A stretch of DNA of 64,000 bases. It comes from Burkholderia sp. GAS332 (GTDB lineage Bacteria; Pseudomonadota; Gammaproteobacteria; Burkholderiales; Burkholderiaceae). The number at the start of each line of letters is the position of its first letter. Within the stretch, counting starts at the first letter, position 1. The stretch covers positions 2,666,001 through 2,730,000 of the forward strand of contig FSRV01000001.1 of the NCBI GenBank assembly GCA_900142905.1, written 5' to 3'. Below are positions 36,833 through 44,754 of the stretch, in pieces. The notes below the pieces were generated by a model. That model did not search any database. It saw only the letters and a program-made list of their open reading frames with translations, and was not told the DNA's origin. The position numbers and the translations under genes are program-made.

Positions 36833-36873
36833 GGCGGCGTTGGCTCTGCTCATCTGTTTGCCAGCGCCGCGCC
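36833..36873. terminator. Hairpin between convergent small gene and porin
   Basis: GGCGGCGTTGGC (36833-36844) can pair with GCCAGCGCCGCGCC (36860-36873) with one wobble and a two-base bulge, across a 15-base loop, in the 82-base gap between two converging genes. No T-run, so call it tentative. Confidence 0.35.
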
Positions 36874-36879
36874 GGCAGA

Positions 36880-38094
36880 TTAAAAATTGTGCCGCACGCC
36901 GACGATCACAGAGAGTTGTTTATCCGTATCCGAATTGACGATATTCGGAATCTGCGCCAGATTCTCCGTCTGCCCGGTTGTCGGATTGATTCCCAGTCCG
37001 GCGCCGGAAGATTTCTGCCCAATTGCCACCGCATAGACCGCCGTCCGCTTCGACAGGCTGTACACCGCGCCAAGGTTGATCTGATGCACGCGTGTTGAAG
37101 CACTGCTACTCGGTTTGGCATCGTTGAAAATATACGCGAAGCCAAGCTGCAAATCGGGCGCGAGCATATAGGTCGTATTCAACTCGGCAATGTCGAACGA
37201 TATATCGGCCCCGGCAGGCGTCGCCGCACTCGCGAAATACTGGCTCTGCGACAAACGCGTATGCGTATAGGTAAGCGCCACGCTCGCCTTGCCGAATGCA
37301 TACGAGCCCCCTGCTCCGAAAATCCTCACCTTCCTCGCCTGCTGCAGCAGACAATACGACGCGTCGGCATTCGCGCAACTGAAATCGCCGATATACCCGG
37401 CAGTCCCGCCTAAGGCCGCCTGCAACGGCTGATTCAACTCCAGATAGCCCGCGCTCAACGACAACGGTCCCTGTGCGTAATTCGCTGCCAATGCCCAGCC
37501 CTTGTTTTGCGAAAAATTCCCCGCCACGCCACCCAGGCTGAACAAGCCGCCGACAGTCAAACCACCGAAACTGGGACTGATGTACTTGATCGAGTTGTTG
37601 AAGTTGAACGCTTCGTTGAGGTTGTCGACGTCGCCAAAATGCGAGCCGTACAGCGTCGCCCAGTTATTGCTCGACGCATATGCACCCATGTAGTCGGAGA
37701 ACGGATCGTATTGACGGCCGAATGTCAGCGCACCGTACGTGCCGTTGTTCAAACCGACCCATGCGTTGCGGTTGAACAGCGTATTCGATTGCAACATCGC
37801 GCCGTTGCCAATCAGAAAGCTGTTCTCCAACGTGAAGTTCACTGTGGTGCCGCCACCGATATCCTCAGCGCCCGTCAAACCCCAACGCGACGGCACCAGA
37901 TTGCCGCCCGCCAGTTGATAATTCGCGTGACCGTTGGTGCTGCCGTTGGCGAGCGTCGTCTGCTGGTTGGTGGTGTACACGACGCCGGCGTCGACCGTGC
38001 CATAGAGCGTTACCGAAGATTGCGCATGTGCGCCCATCGCGAGGCCGCACGTGGCCAGCGCAAGCGCCGAGCGCTTGACGAATTTGTCTGCCAT
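36880..38094 (-). CDS. OmpC-type porin (second copy type)
   Basis: 404 residues. Signal peptide ending AMGAHAQ, first strand SSVTLYGTVD, GLTGAEDIGGG and C-terminal Phe (VIVGVRHNF), as in the other Burkholderiales porins. Longer than the porin at 15529, with two Cys in one extracellular-loop candidate (DFSCANADASYCLLQQ) that could form a disulfide. The ATG has no obvious ribosome site. It lies beside an amine permease gene on the same strand but 161 bases downstream of it; no terminator is evident between them, so read-through is possible. Confidence 0.9.
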   Translation of the reverse strand: MADKFVKRSALALATCGLAMGAHAQSSVTLYGTVDAGVVYTTNQQTTLANGSTNGHANYQLAGGNLVPSRWGLTGAEDIGGGTTVNFTLENSFLIGNGAMLQSNTLFNRNAWVGLNNGTYGALTFGRQYDPFSDYMGAYASSNNWATLYGSHFGDVDNLNEAFNFNNSIKYISPSFGGLTVGGLFSLGGVAGNFSQNKGWALAANYAQGPLSLSAGYLELNQPLQAALGGTAGYIGDFSCANADASYCLLQQARKVRIFGAGGSYAFGKASVALTYTHTRLSQSQYFASAATPAGADISFDIAELNTTYMLAPDLQLGFAYIFNDAKPSSSASTRVHQINLGAVYSLSKRTAVYAVAIGQKSSGAGLGINPTTGQTENLAQIPNIVNSDTDKQLSVIVGVRHNF

Positions 38095-38255
38095 ATTTTT
38101 GTCGAAAGTTGAGTGGTGAAATCAGCAAGAACAAACAGGAACAATCAGGACGAACCGGACGAACGACACCGCTCCGCTGCCGTCCGAGAACGGCAGAAGT
38201 CGATCGTTAGAACGTGACGAGACGGCGTGCGCTGAGTGCCTTGCGCGCCGTTCGA

Positions 38256-39707
38256 TTACTGCCCGAAGCGCGCGTAGATATCCGGCCGCTTCTTACGCAG
38301 GATGAGACCGATCACGACGCCGAAGAGCGCCACCGCGAATACGATCCAGGGGAAAGACTTGACGATCGGGCTATCGGAGCCGCTGAGCGCATCGAGATTG
38401 CGCACCAGAATCACACCGATATACAGCAGGCCGATGCCACCAACGAGGGGCGCGACAAACGAGTGCCATACGCGCGTGTCCTTGCGCGTCTTGCGGAAGA
38501 ATGCGATGACGGAAAAGCTCGTCACCGCTTGCAGCATCACGATACCGATCGTGCCGAGCGCCGAGCTCCAGCTGAATACGATGTTGAACGCATCGCTGCC
38601 TGCCGCGATGAAGAGCCCGAGCAGGACGCACACGGAGAGCGTCTGCAGATAGCTCGCCACATACGGCGAACGGTATTTTTCGTGCACCCGAGTGAGCGCT
38701 TGCGGCAGGATGCCCTCCAGGCTCAGCGCGTGGATATAGCGCACCAGCGTGTTATGGAAAGACAACAGACTCGCGAAGATACTGCTGAGCAACAGGAAGC
38801 TCATTACGGTCGTGACCGCACCACCCAGATACTTGCCGGATTGAATGAACCAGAAATCGCCCGGCTGCTTTGTCGCCACCGCGACCACGTCGTTCAATCC
38901 GTACGCGCAAACAATCGTCCACGTGACGAACGCGAAGAACACGAGAATCAGCATCACCGAGACATACGTCGCGCGGGGCACCGTCACCTTCGGGTCCCGG
39001 CATTCCTTGCCGTAAATCGCCGTCGCTTCGAAGCCGATAAACGACGCAAAGGCGAACATCACCGCAATGCCGAGGTGGCCGCTGAACACATGTTCCGGCG
39101 TGAACGGCGCGAGCGTGAGGCCGTTCGGGCCACCGCCATGCACGACGATCGCTATCGCGAGCAGCAGCAGAATGCCCAGTTCAAGACACATCAGCACGCC
39201 GAGCAGCCGGCTATTCAGATCGATACCGCGGATGCCGGTGAATTGCACCACCGCCACACAGAGCAGCGAATAGCCGTACCAGGGCATGGCCGTGTGCAGG
39301 AGCGGAGAAAGAATCACCGTGCAGAAAAATCCAAACAGCCCATACAGCGCGATCTGGATGAACGTGTACGACATCAGCGCGACGAGTGCGCCGGCCATGC
39401 CCAACGGCCGTCCGAGTCCGGCGGTGATGTACGCGTAAAAGGCGCCGGCGCGCACCACATGCCGGCTCATCGAGGCGAAGCCCACGCTGAAAATCAGCAG
39501 CACGACACCGGCAATCACGAACGCGCCCGGAATGCCCGCGCCATTACCCAGGCTGATCGCAGGCGGCACCGCACCGAGCATGCCGGTAAGGGGCGCTGCC
39601 GCGGAAATCACGAGGAACACGATTTGCCACAAGCCCAGCGTATTGCCCTTCAGTTCCACAGGGTTCTCCGCGTCGATCAGACGGGTCGGAGAGTAGGGTT
39701 CATTCAT
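38256..39707 (-). CDS. APC-superfamily amine/amino-acid permease
   Basis: 483 residues with about 12 helices. The first helix has the APC signature ISAAAPLTGMLGAVP, and SFIGFEATAIYGKECRDPKVTVPRA is the conserved helix-6 region of the family. Ribosome site AGAGG before ATG 39707. The gene lies next to an AraC regulator and a copper amine oxidase, so it probably imports the amine substrate. A 29-bp element with two TTGGCGCA repeats sits 139-167 bases upstream and reads toward this gene, the same motif as before the amine oxidase. Confidence 0.88.
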   Translation of the reverse strand: MNEPYSPTRLIDAENPVELKGNTLGLWQIVFLVISAAAPLTGMLGAVPPAISLGNGAGIPGAFVIAGVVLLIFSVGFASMSRHVVRAGAFYAYITAGLGRPLGMAGALVALMSYTFIQIALYGLFGFFCTVILSPLLHTAMPWYGYSLLCVAVVQFTGIRGIDLNSRLLGVLMCLELGILLLLAIAIVVHGGGPNGLTLAPFTPEHVFSGHLGIAVMFAFASFIGFEATAIYGKECRDPKVTVPRATYVSVMLILVFFAFVTWTIVCAYGLNDVVAVATKQPGDFWFIQSGKYLGGAVTTVMSFLLLSSIFASLLSFHNTLVRYIHALSLEGILPQALTRVHEKYRSPYVASYLQTLSVCVLLGLFIAAGSDAFNIVFSWSSALGTIGIVMLQAVTSFSVIAFFRKTRKDTRVWHSFVAPLVGGIGLLYIGVILVRNLDALSGSDSPIVKSFPWIVFAVALFGVVIGLILRKKRPDIYARFGQ

Positions 39708-39845
39708 CGCTGCCTCTATTTTGTTGGCTAGTCTGGAACTCGCCTAAACCCGGGTAATGCTGGTGAAGGCGCTCGGTTGACCGACGTTCGATGTCTCGGT
39801 GTGAGCGCATGGTAGGTAGCTAAAAAATAAAGCGACTTCGCGAAC

Positions 39846-39874
39846 TGCGCCAAATTTTCGATAATTTGCGCCAA
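39846..39874 (-). promoter_or_regulatory. Direct-repeat operator upstream of the permease
   Basis: On the minus strand: TTGGCGCA, thirteen bases that include TTATCG, then TTGGCGCA again, repeat start to start 21 bases. Half-sites on one helical face and 21-bp spacing are the usual form for AraC-family binding. The same element occurs at 41056-41084. Confidence 0.7.
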
Positions 39875-40000
39875 TGCTCGCGAGCGTGTCAGACATTGCG
39901 GTTCGCAGCGAATAGTTAGGAAACGAAAGTTTTTCTTTTCGTGTGACGATTGACGAATGTGGCCTCGCTTACCTTCAGAATGAAAGTATTGGCCACGCCA

Positions 40001-41005
40001 TCATCCTTTATTGTTTTTCCAGTTGCGCGTGGCGCGCCACAGTACGGTTGCGTCGGCATAACCTACGGCCCGGGCGATCGCCGCATTGGTGAGCCCGTCG
40101 TGTTCAAGTAGTCCTTCCACACTGCGCTGCCGCTCTTCCCGCACGATCTGCCGCACGGAAGTCCCCGCCTCGGTTAGGTGCCGTTGCAACGAGCGATGCG
40201 AGAGACCGAGATCTTTCGCGATGTCGGCGACGATCAGCTTTTCATGCGCGAGCCGCCGCGTCACCAGATCGCGCACCTGCTCGACGATGCTGTGGGGCAC
40301 GGCGTCACGCGCAATCAGATCGGTGGCATGGCGCTCCATCATGCGCGCCATTTGCGTGTCGGCGCTCTTGAGCGGCGCATCGAGATCCAGTGGACGCAGA
40401 ATGACGCCATTGAAAGGCTGCTGAAAGCGCACCGGTGCGCGGAAAGTGCGCGCATACGGTTTGAGATCGGCGGGCGCAGCATGTTCGAAATGCAGTTCGA
40501 CGGGATTCCACGCCGCGCCGCGCACCAGCCGGATCATATTGCACATCGTCGACAGGCTGTATTCCGCATCTTGCCGGCGCGGCCAGATTTGCGGATTGGC
40601 GATCTGATAGGTCCAGACCGGCCATTCGCCGTCGCGCAGCAACTCGCAGGCCGTGGCGTTCTGCCACGACGCGAGGGCGAGCGTGAACTTGCGCATCGCC
40701 GCGTTCAAGGTCGGCGACGATAGAAACACGAGACCCGCCGGCCCCAGCTCCGTCAATTGCAATTCGCTGCCGAGCCGCAAGCCAAGCGACGGTTCGCCGA
40801 GTACTTCGGCCGCGCGCTCGAATGCCGCCACATAACGTGTGAGCGGCAGGATTTCGTACGGATTCGACAGGAGCTTGCGGCTCATGCCGAACTCCTCCAG
40901 CAGTGCGTCGCAATGGGCGCCTGATGCATCGAGTGCGCGCACAACCGGTCCCATGACCGCGGCGCGGATCATCGGGAAACTGCCGTTGAGCGTGACTTTT
41001 TTCAT
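40001..41005 (-). CDS. AraC-family regulator of the amine block
   Basis: 334 residues. N-terminal arabinose-binding-type domain (LGPAGLVFLSSPTLNAAM); C-terminal helix-turn-helix pair (VADIAKDLGLSHRSLQRHL and TNAAIARAVGYADATVLWRATRNW). The C-terminus ends about ten residues earlier than usual for the family, just after the last recognition region. Ribosome site GGAGA. It lies between the permease (same strand) and the amine oxidase (opposite strand); both have the paired TTGGCGCA element upstream, so this protein is the likely activator of both. Confidence 0.9.
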   Translation of the reverse strand: MKKVTLNGSFPMIRAAVMGPVVRALDASGAHCDALLEEFGMSRKLLSNPYEILPLTRYVAAFERAAEVLGEPSLGLRLGSELQLTELGPAGLVFLSSPTLNAAMRKFTLALASWQNATACELLRDGEWPVWTYQIANPQIWPRRQDAEYSLSTMCNMIRLVRGAAWNPVELHFEHAAPADLKPYARTFRAPVRFQQPFNGVILRPLDLDAPLKSADTQMARMMERHATDLIARDAVPHSIVEQVRDLVTRRLAHEKLIVADIAKDLGLSHRSLQRHLTEAGTSVRQIVREERQRSVEGLLEHDGLTNAAIARAVGYADATVLWRATRNWKNNKG

Positions 41006-41055
41006 GCTGAGCGTCTCCTCTCAAGTCTTCGCTGATGTGCTGCGTGTTATTCCTC

Positions 41056-41084
41056 TTGGCGCACTTTATCGTTCATTTGGCGCG
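41056..41084 (+). promoter_or_regulatory. Direct-repeat operator upstream of the amine oxidase
   Basis: TTGGCGCA (41056-41063), thirteen bases including TTATCG, then TTGGCGC (41077-41083), 21 bases repeat to repeat. It reads toward the amine oxidase, whose ATG is 121 bases on, and is 51 bases upstream of the AraC start on the other strand, so it could also autoregulate. Confidence 0.7.
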
Positions 41085-41204
41085 ATAAGCAAGCGCGAAA
41101 ATAATATTGAGTTCCTACGATTTGCCATCGACTCAGCGTTCGCCGCGCTTCACTCCGCCGCGCGGGAATGTGGTCCGGTCCAGCACACTCCTTACGGGAA
41201 CCTT

Positions 41205-43190
41205 ATGAACACGAATGCCACGAAAGCCGCTCACGCGCCCGTTCATCCGCTCGATCCGCTGAGTTCGGACGAAATGCAGCTTGCCTGCGATCTCGTGAAG
41301 GCCGCCGAAAACCTCGACGGGCACGTACGCTTTCCGATGGTCGAATTGCGCGAGCCACCGAAGGCTGAAGTCGTCGCATTCAAGACCGGCGAATATTTTC
41401 CGCGCACGGCGTTTGTTCTGGCAATCGATCGCACGAATGGGACGACGATTGAATACAACGTGGACCTGAGAGAGAAAAGAGTCGCCTCGCGCAACGAGCT
41501 GCCATTCGATCAGGCGCCTTACGGCCAGCCGCCGATCATGATCGAAGATTTCATGAACGCCGAGCAGATCGTCAAGAACGACGCCGCATGGCGCGTTGCC
41601 ATACTGAAGCGCGGCTTGACCGAGAAGGATCTGGAGAACGTGCAGGTGGATCCGTTTTCCGCCGGCTGCTTCGACCGCGAGAACGAGAACGGCCGGCGCC
41701 TCGTCCGCTGCGTGAGCTACTACCGTGAGACCGTGACCGATAACGGCTACGCGCATCCGATCGAGGGCGTGGTCGCGGTGGTCGATCTGCTCGAGAAGAG
41801 AGTGATCGAACTGGTGGACGACGGCCGCATCATTCCGATTCCGCGTGCGAAGCACAACTACGACACGCCGAGCCTCGGCGAGCCGCGCAGCACGCTCAAG
41901 CCGCTGTCGATCAGCCAACCCGAGGGCCCGAGCTTCAAGATCGACGGCTGGCACGTGAGCTGGCAGAACTGGAACTTCCGGGTCGGCTTCACGCCGCGCG
42001 AAGGGCTGGTGCTACATCAACTGTCGTGGGACGACGGCAAGAATGCGCGGCCGATCATCTACCGTGCGAGCGTGACGGAGATGTGCGTGCCCTACTCCGA
42101 CCCGAGCACGAACCACTACTGGAAGAGCGCCTTCGATGCCGGCGAGTACGGCCTCGGCAAACTGGCGAATCAACTTGAACTCGGTTGCGATTGCCTCGGC
42201 ACGATCCGCTATTTCGACATTCCGTCCGCCGACGATTTCGGCAATGCGTTCCTGATGAAGAACGCCGTGTGCATGCACGAAGAGGATTACGGCACCCTGT
42301 GGAAGCACTACGAGTTTCGCACCGGTGTTTTCGAAATGCGCCGCTCGCGACGCCTCGTGATCTCCTTCTTCGCGACGGTCGGCAACTACGACTACGGCTT
42401 CTACTGGTACCTGTATCAGGACGGCACGATTCAACTCGAATGCAAGCTGACCGGCATCGTACAAACGTCGGCGGTAGCGGACGGCGACACGTATCCGTGG
42501 GGTGGCATGATCACCGAGAACCTCGGCGGCCCCACCCACCAGCACTTTTTCAATGCACGGATGCACATGATGGTGGACGGTGAGCGCAACACGGTGACCG
42601 AACACGAATTCGTGCCGCGTCCGATGGGCGAAACGAATCCGTACGGGAATGTCTTCGACACCACGAAGCACGTGTTCAGGACCGAAAGCGAAGCCGCGCG
42701 TCTTGCGAACGGCCGCACGGGACGTTACTGGAAGGTGACCAACCCGAACGTGAAGAACGCTGTCGGTGCGAATCCTGGCTACAAGCTGATTGTGAACGAC
42801 TCGCCACTGATGCTGGCCGACGAGCGCTCGAAGGTCCGCCAGCGCGGCGGCTTTGCCACGCGTCACGTGTGGGTCACACCGTTCGACCCGGCGGAGCGCT
42901 ACGCGAGTGGCGACTATCCGAATCAGCACGCGGGCGGTGACGGCTTGCCGCGCTACATCGAGGCGAACCGCAACATCGAGAACGAAGACATTGTCTTGTG
43001 GCACAGCTTCGGTCACACCCACGTGTGCAAACCCGAGGACTTCCCGGTGATGCCGGTGGAATACGCCGGCTTCATGCTCAAGCCGAACAACTTCTTCTCC
43101 GCCAACCCGACGATGGACTTACCGTCCGAGCGTGATCAGAACAGCGTTGAAGACGGCAAGTCCGCGGATCATGGCTGCTGCAAACGCTGA
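41205..43190 (+). CDS. Copper amine oxidase (TPQ-dependent primary amine oxidase)
   Basis: 661 residues from ATG 41205. The tyrosine that becomes topaquinone is in VGNYDYG; the catalytic-base Asp is in AFDAGEYGLG; the copper ligands are in THQHFFNARM (His-x-His) and GHTHVCKPEDFPVMP. It oxidises a primary amine such as tyramine, phenethylamine or histamine to the aldehyde, giving ammonia and hydrogen peroxide. No signal peptide is visible, as in the cytoplasmic Arthrobacter-type enzymes and unlike periplasmic E. coli TynA. Operators upstream and a downstream aldehyde dehydrogenase support an import-oxidise-dehydrogenate pathway. Confidence 0.94.
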   Translation: MNTNATKAAHAPVHPLDPLSSDEMQLACDLVKAAENLDGHVRFPMVELREPPKAEVVAFKTGEYFPRTAFVLAIDRTNGTTIEYNVDLREKRVASRNELPFDQAPYGQPPIMIEDFMNAEQIVKNDAAWRVAILKRGLTEKDLENVQVDPFSAGCFDRENENGRRLVRCVSYYRETVTDNGYAHPIEGVVAVVDLLEKRVIELVDDGRIIPIPRAKHNYDTPSLGEPRSTLKPLSISQPEGPSFKIDGWHVSWQNWNFRVGFTPREGLVLHQLSWDDGKNARPIIYRASVTEMCVPYSDPSTNHYWKSAFDAGEYGLGKLANQLELGCDCLGTIRYFDIPSADDFGNAFLMKNAVCMHEEDYGTLWKHYEFRTGVFEMRRSRRLVISFFATVGNYDYGFYWYLYQDGTIQLECKLTGIVQTSAVADGDTYPWGGMITENLGGPTHQHFFNARMHMMVDGERNTVTEHEFVPRPMGETNPYGNVFDTTKHVFRTESEAARLANGRTGRYWKVTNPNVKNAVGANPGYKLIVNDSPLMLADERSKVRQRGGFATRHVWVTPFDPAERYASGDYPNQHAGGDGLPRYIEANRNIENEDIVLWHSFGHTHVCKPEDFPVMPVEYAGFMLKPNNFFSANPTMDLPSERDQNSVEDGKSADHGCCKR

Positions 43191-44487
43191 TCCGACGCCG
43201 CGCGACGCAGGGTCTGCGGCTGCATCCGTAGCCGACGTGGCACGCGTACATCCCACGATTGCGGCCGGCCCGGCATGCGGGCTGATTGCGAGCGTGGGTA
43301 ATGCGGCGCATGGGCTGAATGCGAGCGTAGGTGACACGGCACGTGGGCTGATCGCGAGTGTGGGCGGTGCGGCACGCGCGCTGATTGCGAGCATGAGTCG
43401 GACGGCCTGTGTGCTGACTACGAGCATGAGCGGCTCGGCCCGTGTGTTGATTGCGAGCGTAGGTGGCGCGGCCTGCGTGCTGCTCGTGAGCGGCGCTGCG
43501 ACGCTGGTGACGCAAGCTGGCCTCGGCCAGCGAGCCAGCGCGCTGTGGATGAGCGCGTTGGCGTTGGCAACGATGACGACCGTGCCGTTGTTAATGTCTC
43601 GCCTGTCGAGGCGGCACATCACACTGGCGACGGCTGTGACGCTGATCGCAACGATGAGTGCGATGGGCGTTGTGCCTGCGTACGTGGGCGGGTTCGAGCA
43701 TGGCGTCGCGATAGCCGCGTTGGCTGTTGCGCTGGGTAGTGTATTGCTGTTTTACGGGTGGCACCTTGCTAGCGAGACGGCCTCGCCACCTGCAACGGCA
43801 TCATCACCTGAACACTCCAATCGAAATAAATACGCAAACCAGAACACGGACGAGTCGACTAAGACCAAGCACGCGACTGGCGCGGCGGCGCTGCTCGCAT
43901 TGCTTGCGGGCTTATCGAGTGGAAGTCTCGCGCGTTTCCAGTTCTATGCGATTTGCGGCATGCGTGGCGCGCAGCCGATGTGGGAGATAGCGCTTTCTCT
44001 GGGTGCTGTTTGCGCGTTGGCGTTGATTGCCGACCGATCCGGCAACGACAACCGGATGTTGATTGTGCTGTACGTGCTACGAGCGCTGTTGATTGGAGCG
44101 CTCGCGGCCGTAGACAGTCCGATGCTTGCCCTGCTCACGGCAAAGATGTTTCTGGTTCTCGACTGCCTGACGATTCCATCGCTCATGAAACTGTTGGGCA
44201 AATCGCGCAGCGCAATGCGCGTGGGCTGCCCTGGCGCGGCACACCACATTGGGATGGTATTGGGAGCGACGATATCGACGACGCCCTACTTTTTCGGCGA
44301 CGGATTCATGGTTCTGTATGTGCTGAGCGCGATTGCGAATCTGATATGTGCTGGCACGTTAGCAACCAATTGGTTCGAGAAAAGACCATTCCCAAAGCAC
44401 TTAAACCATCACCACCGTCATGCGGACCTTTCCGACGAGCACGAAGTGCGAGGCGGGAAGTATGACTGCCTTGTCACTCAGGGATGA
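43171..44487 (+). CDS. Membrane protein, MFS-like, with 33-bp in-frame tandem repeats
   Basis: About 438 residues from ATG 43171, which overlaps the oxidase stop; a GTG at 43132 is also possible. The first part (residues about 35-110) is seven 11-residue repeats of the form G-L-I-A-S-V-G-x-A-A-R, then hydrophobic helices (MTTVPLLMSRLSRRHITLATAV, the MFS helix 2-3 loop pattern) and a second helical bundle (LLTAKMFLVLDCLTIPSLMKLLG). Roughly eight to ten helices in all, so a reduced or degraded MFS carrier. Function unknown; perhaps an exporter or importer for the amine pathway by position. Confidence 0.55.
   Translation: MAAANADPTPRDAGSAAASVADVARVHPTIAAGPACGLIASVGNAAHGLNASVGDTARGLIASVGGAARALIASMSRTACVLTTSMSGSARVLIASVGGAACVLLVSGAATLVTQAGLGQRASALWMSALALATMTTVPLLMSRLSRRHITLATAVTLIATMSAMGVVPAYVGGFEHGVAIAALAVALGSVLLFYGWHLASETASPPATASSPEHSNRNKYANQNTDESTKTKHATGAAALLALLAGLSSGSLARFQFYAICGMRGAQPMWEIALSLGAVCALALIADRSGNDNRMLIVLYVLRALLIGALAAVDSPMLALLTAKMFLVLDCLTIPSLMKLLGKSRSAMRVGCPGAAHHIGMVLGATISTTPYFFGDGFMVLYVLSAIANLICAGTLATNWFEKRPFPKHLNHHHRHADLSDEHEVRGGKYDCLVTQG
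43272..43502. repeat. 33-bp minisatellite, seven units, coding
   Basis: The core CTGATTGCGAGC or a variant starts at 43282, 43315, 43348, 43381, 43414, 43447 and 43480, exactly 33 bases apart. Units diverge from one another, the first and third being closest to the consensus. The period is a multiple of three and keeps the reading frame. Confidence 0.93.
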
Positions 44488-44700
44488 ACGAGCGAGGACA
44501 CAGATTCCAGATGTTCCACTACCGTGGCTGCGCGGGGGACCCGCTTAGCAGGGGGCTCTAGCCGCTTTCTTTGCTTATCTTTCTTTGCGGCGGCAAAGAA
44601 AGTAAGTGCCGCCCCGCACAGGGGCAACGCTAATAGACCACTAAGAACTCAAGGAAAGGCCAACGCCGCAGGCAAACAGCAAAACAGCAAATCAGGTCCC
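44455..44700 (+). repeat. Intergenic repeat family, copy C (intact)
   Basis: Continuous version of the family: GGGAAGTATGACTGCCTTG, CAGATTCCAGATG, GGGACCCGCTTAGCAGGGG, hairpin 44579-44602, GTGCCGCCCCGCACAGGGGC, AACGCTAATAGACC, AAGGAAAGGCCAACGCCG. It overlaps the last about 30 bases of the preceding frame and reads toward the aldehyde dehydrogenase. It is the reference that proves the IS insertion in copy B. Confidence 0.88.
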
Positions 44701-44754
44701 AAAAGCGACAAACGAATACCACCGCCAATCTCACCCCAACGGAGACAAAGCAAA

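Noticed and set aside
43272..43502. 33-bp repeats as a CRISPR array
   Set aside because: The units abut without spacers, diverge from one another, keep a reading frame and have no cas genes nearby; they form a coding minisatellite.
44524..44754. ALDH starting within the intergenic repeat
   Set aside because: The encoded stretch is repeat-family sequence also seen upstream of other genes; the ATG at 44755 has a ribosome site and matches the ALDH start.
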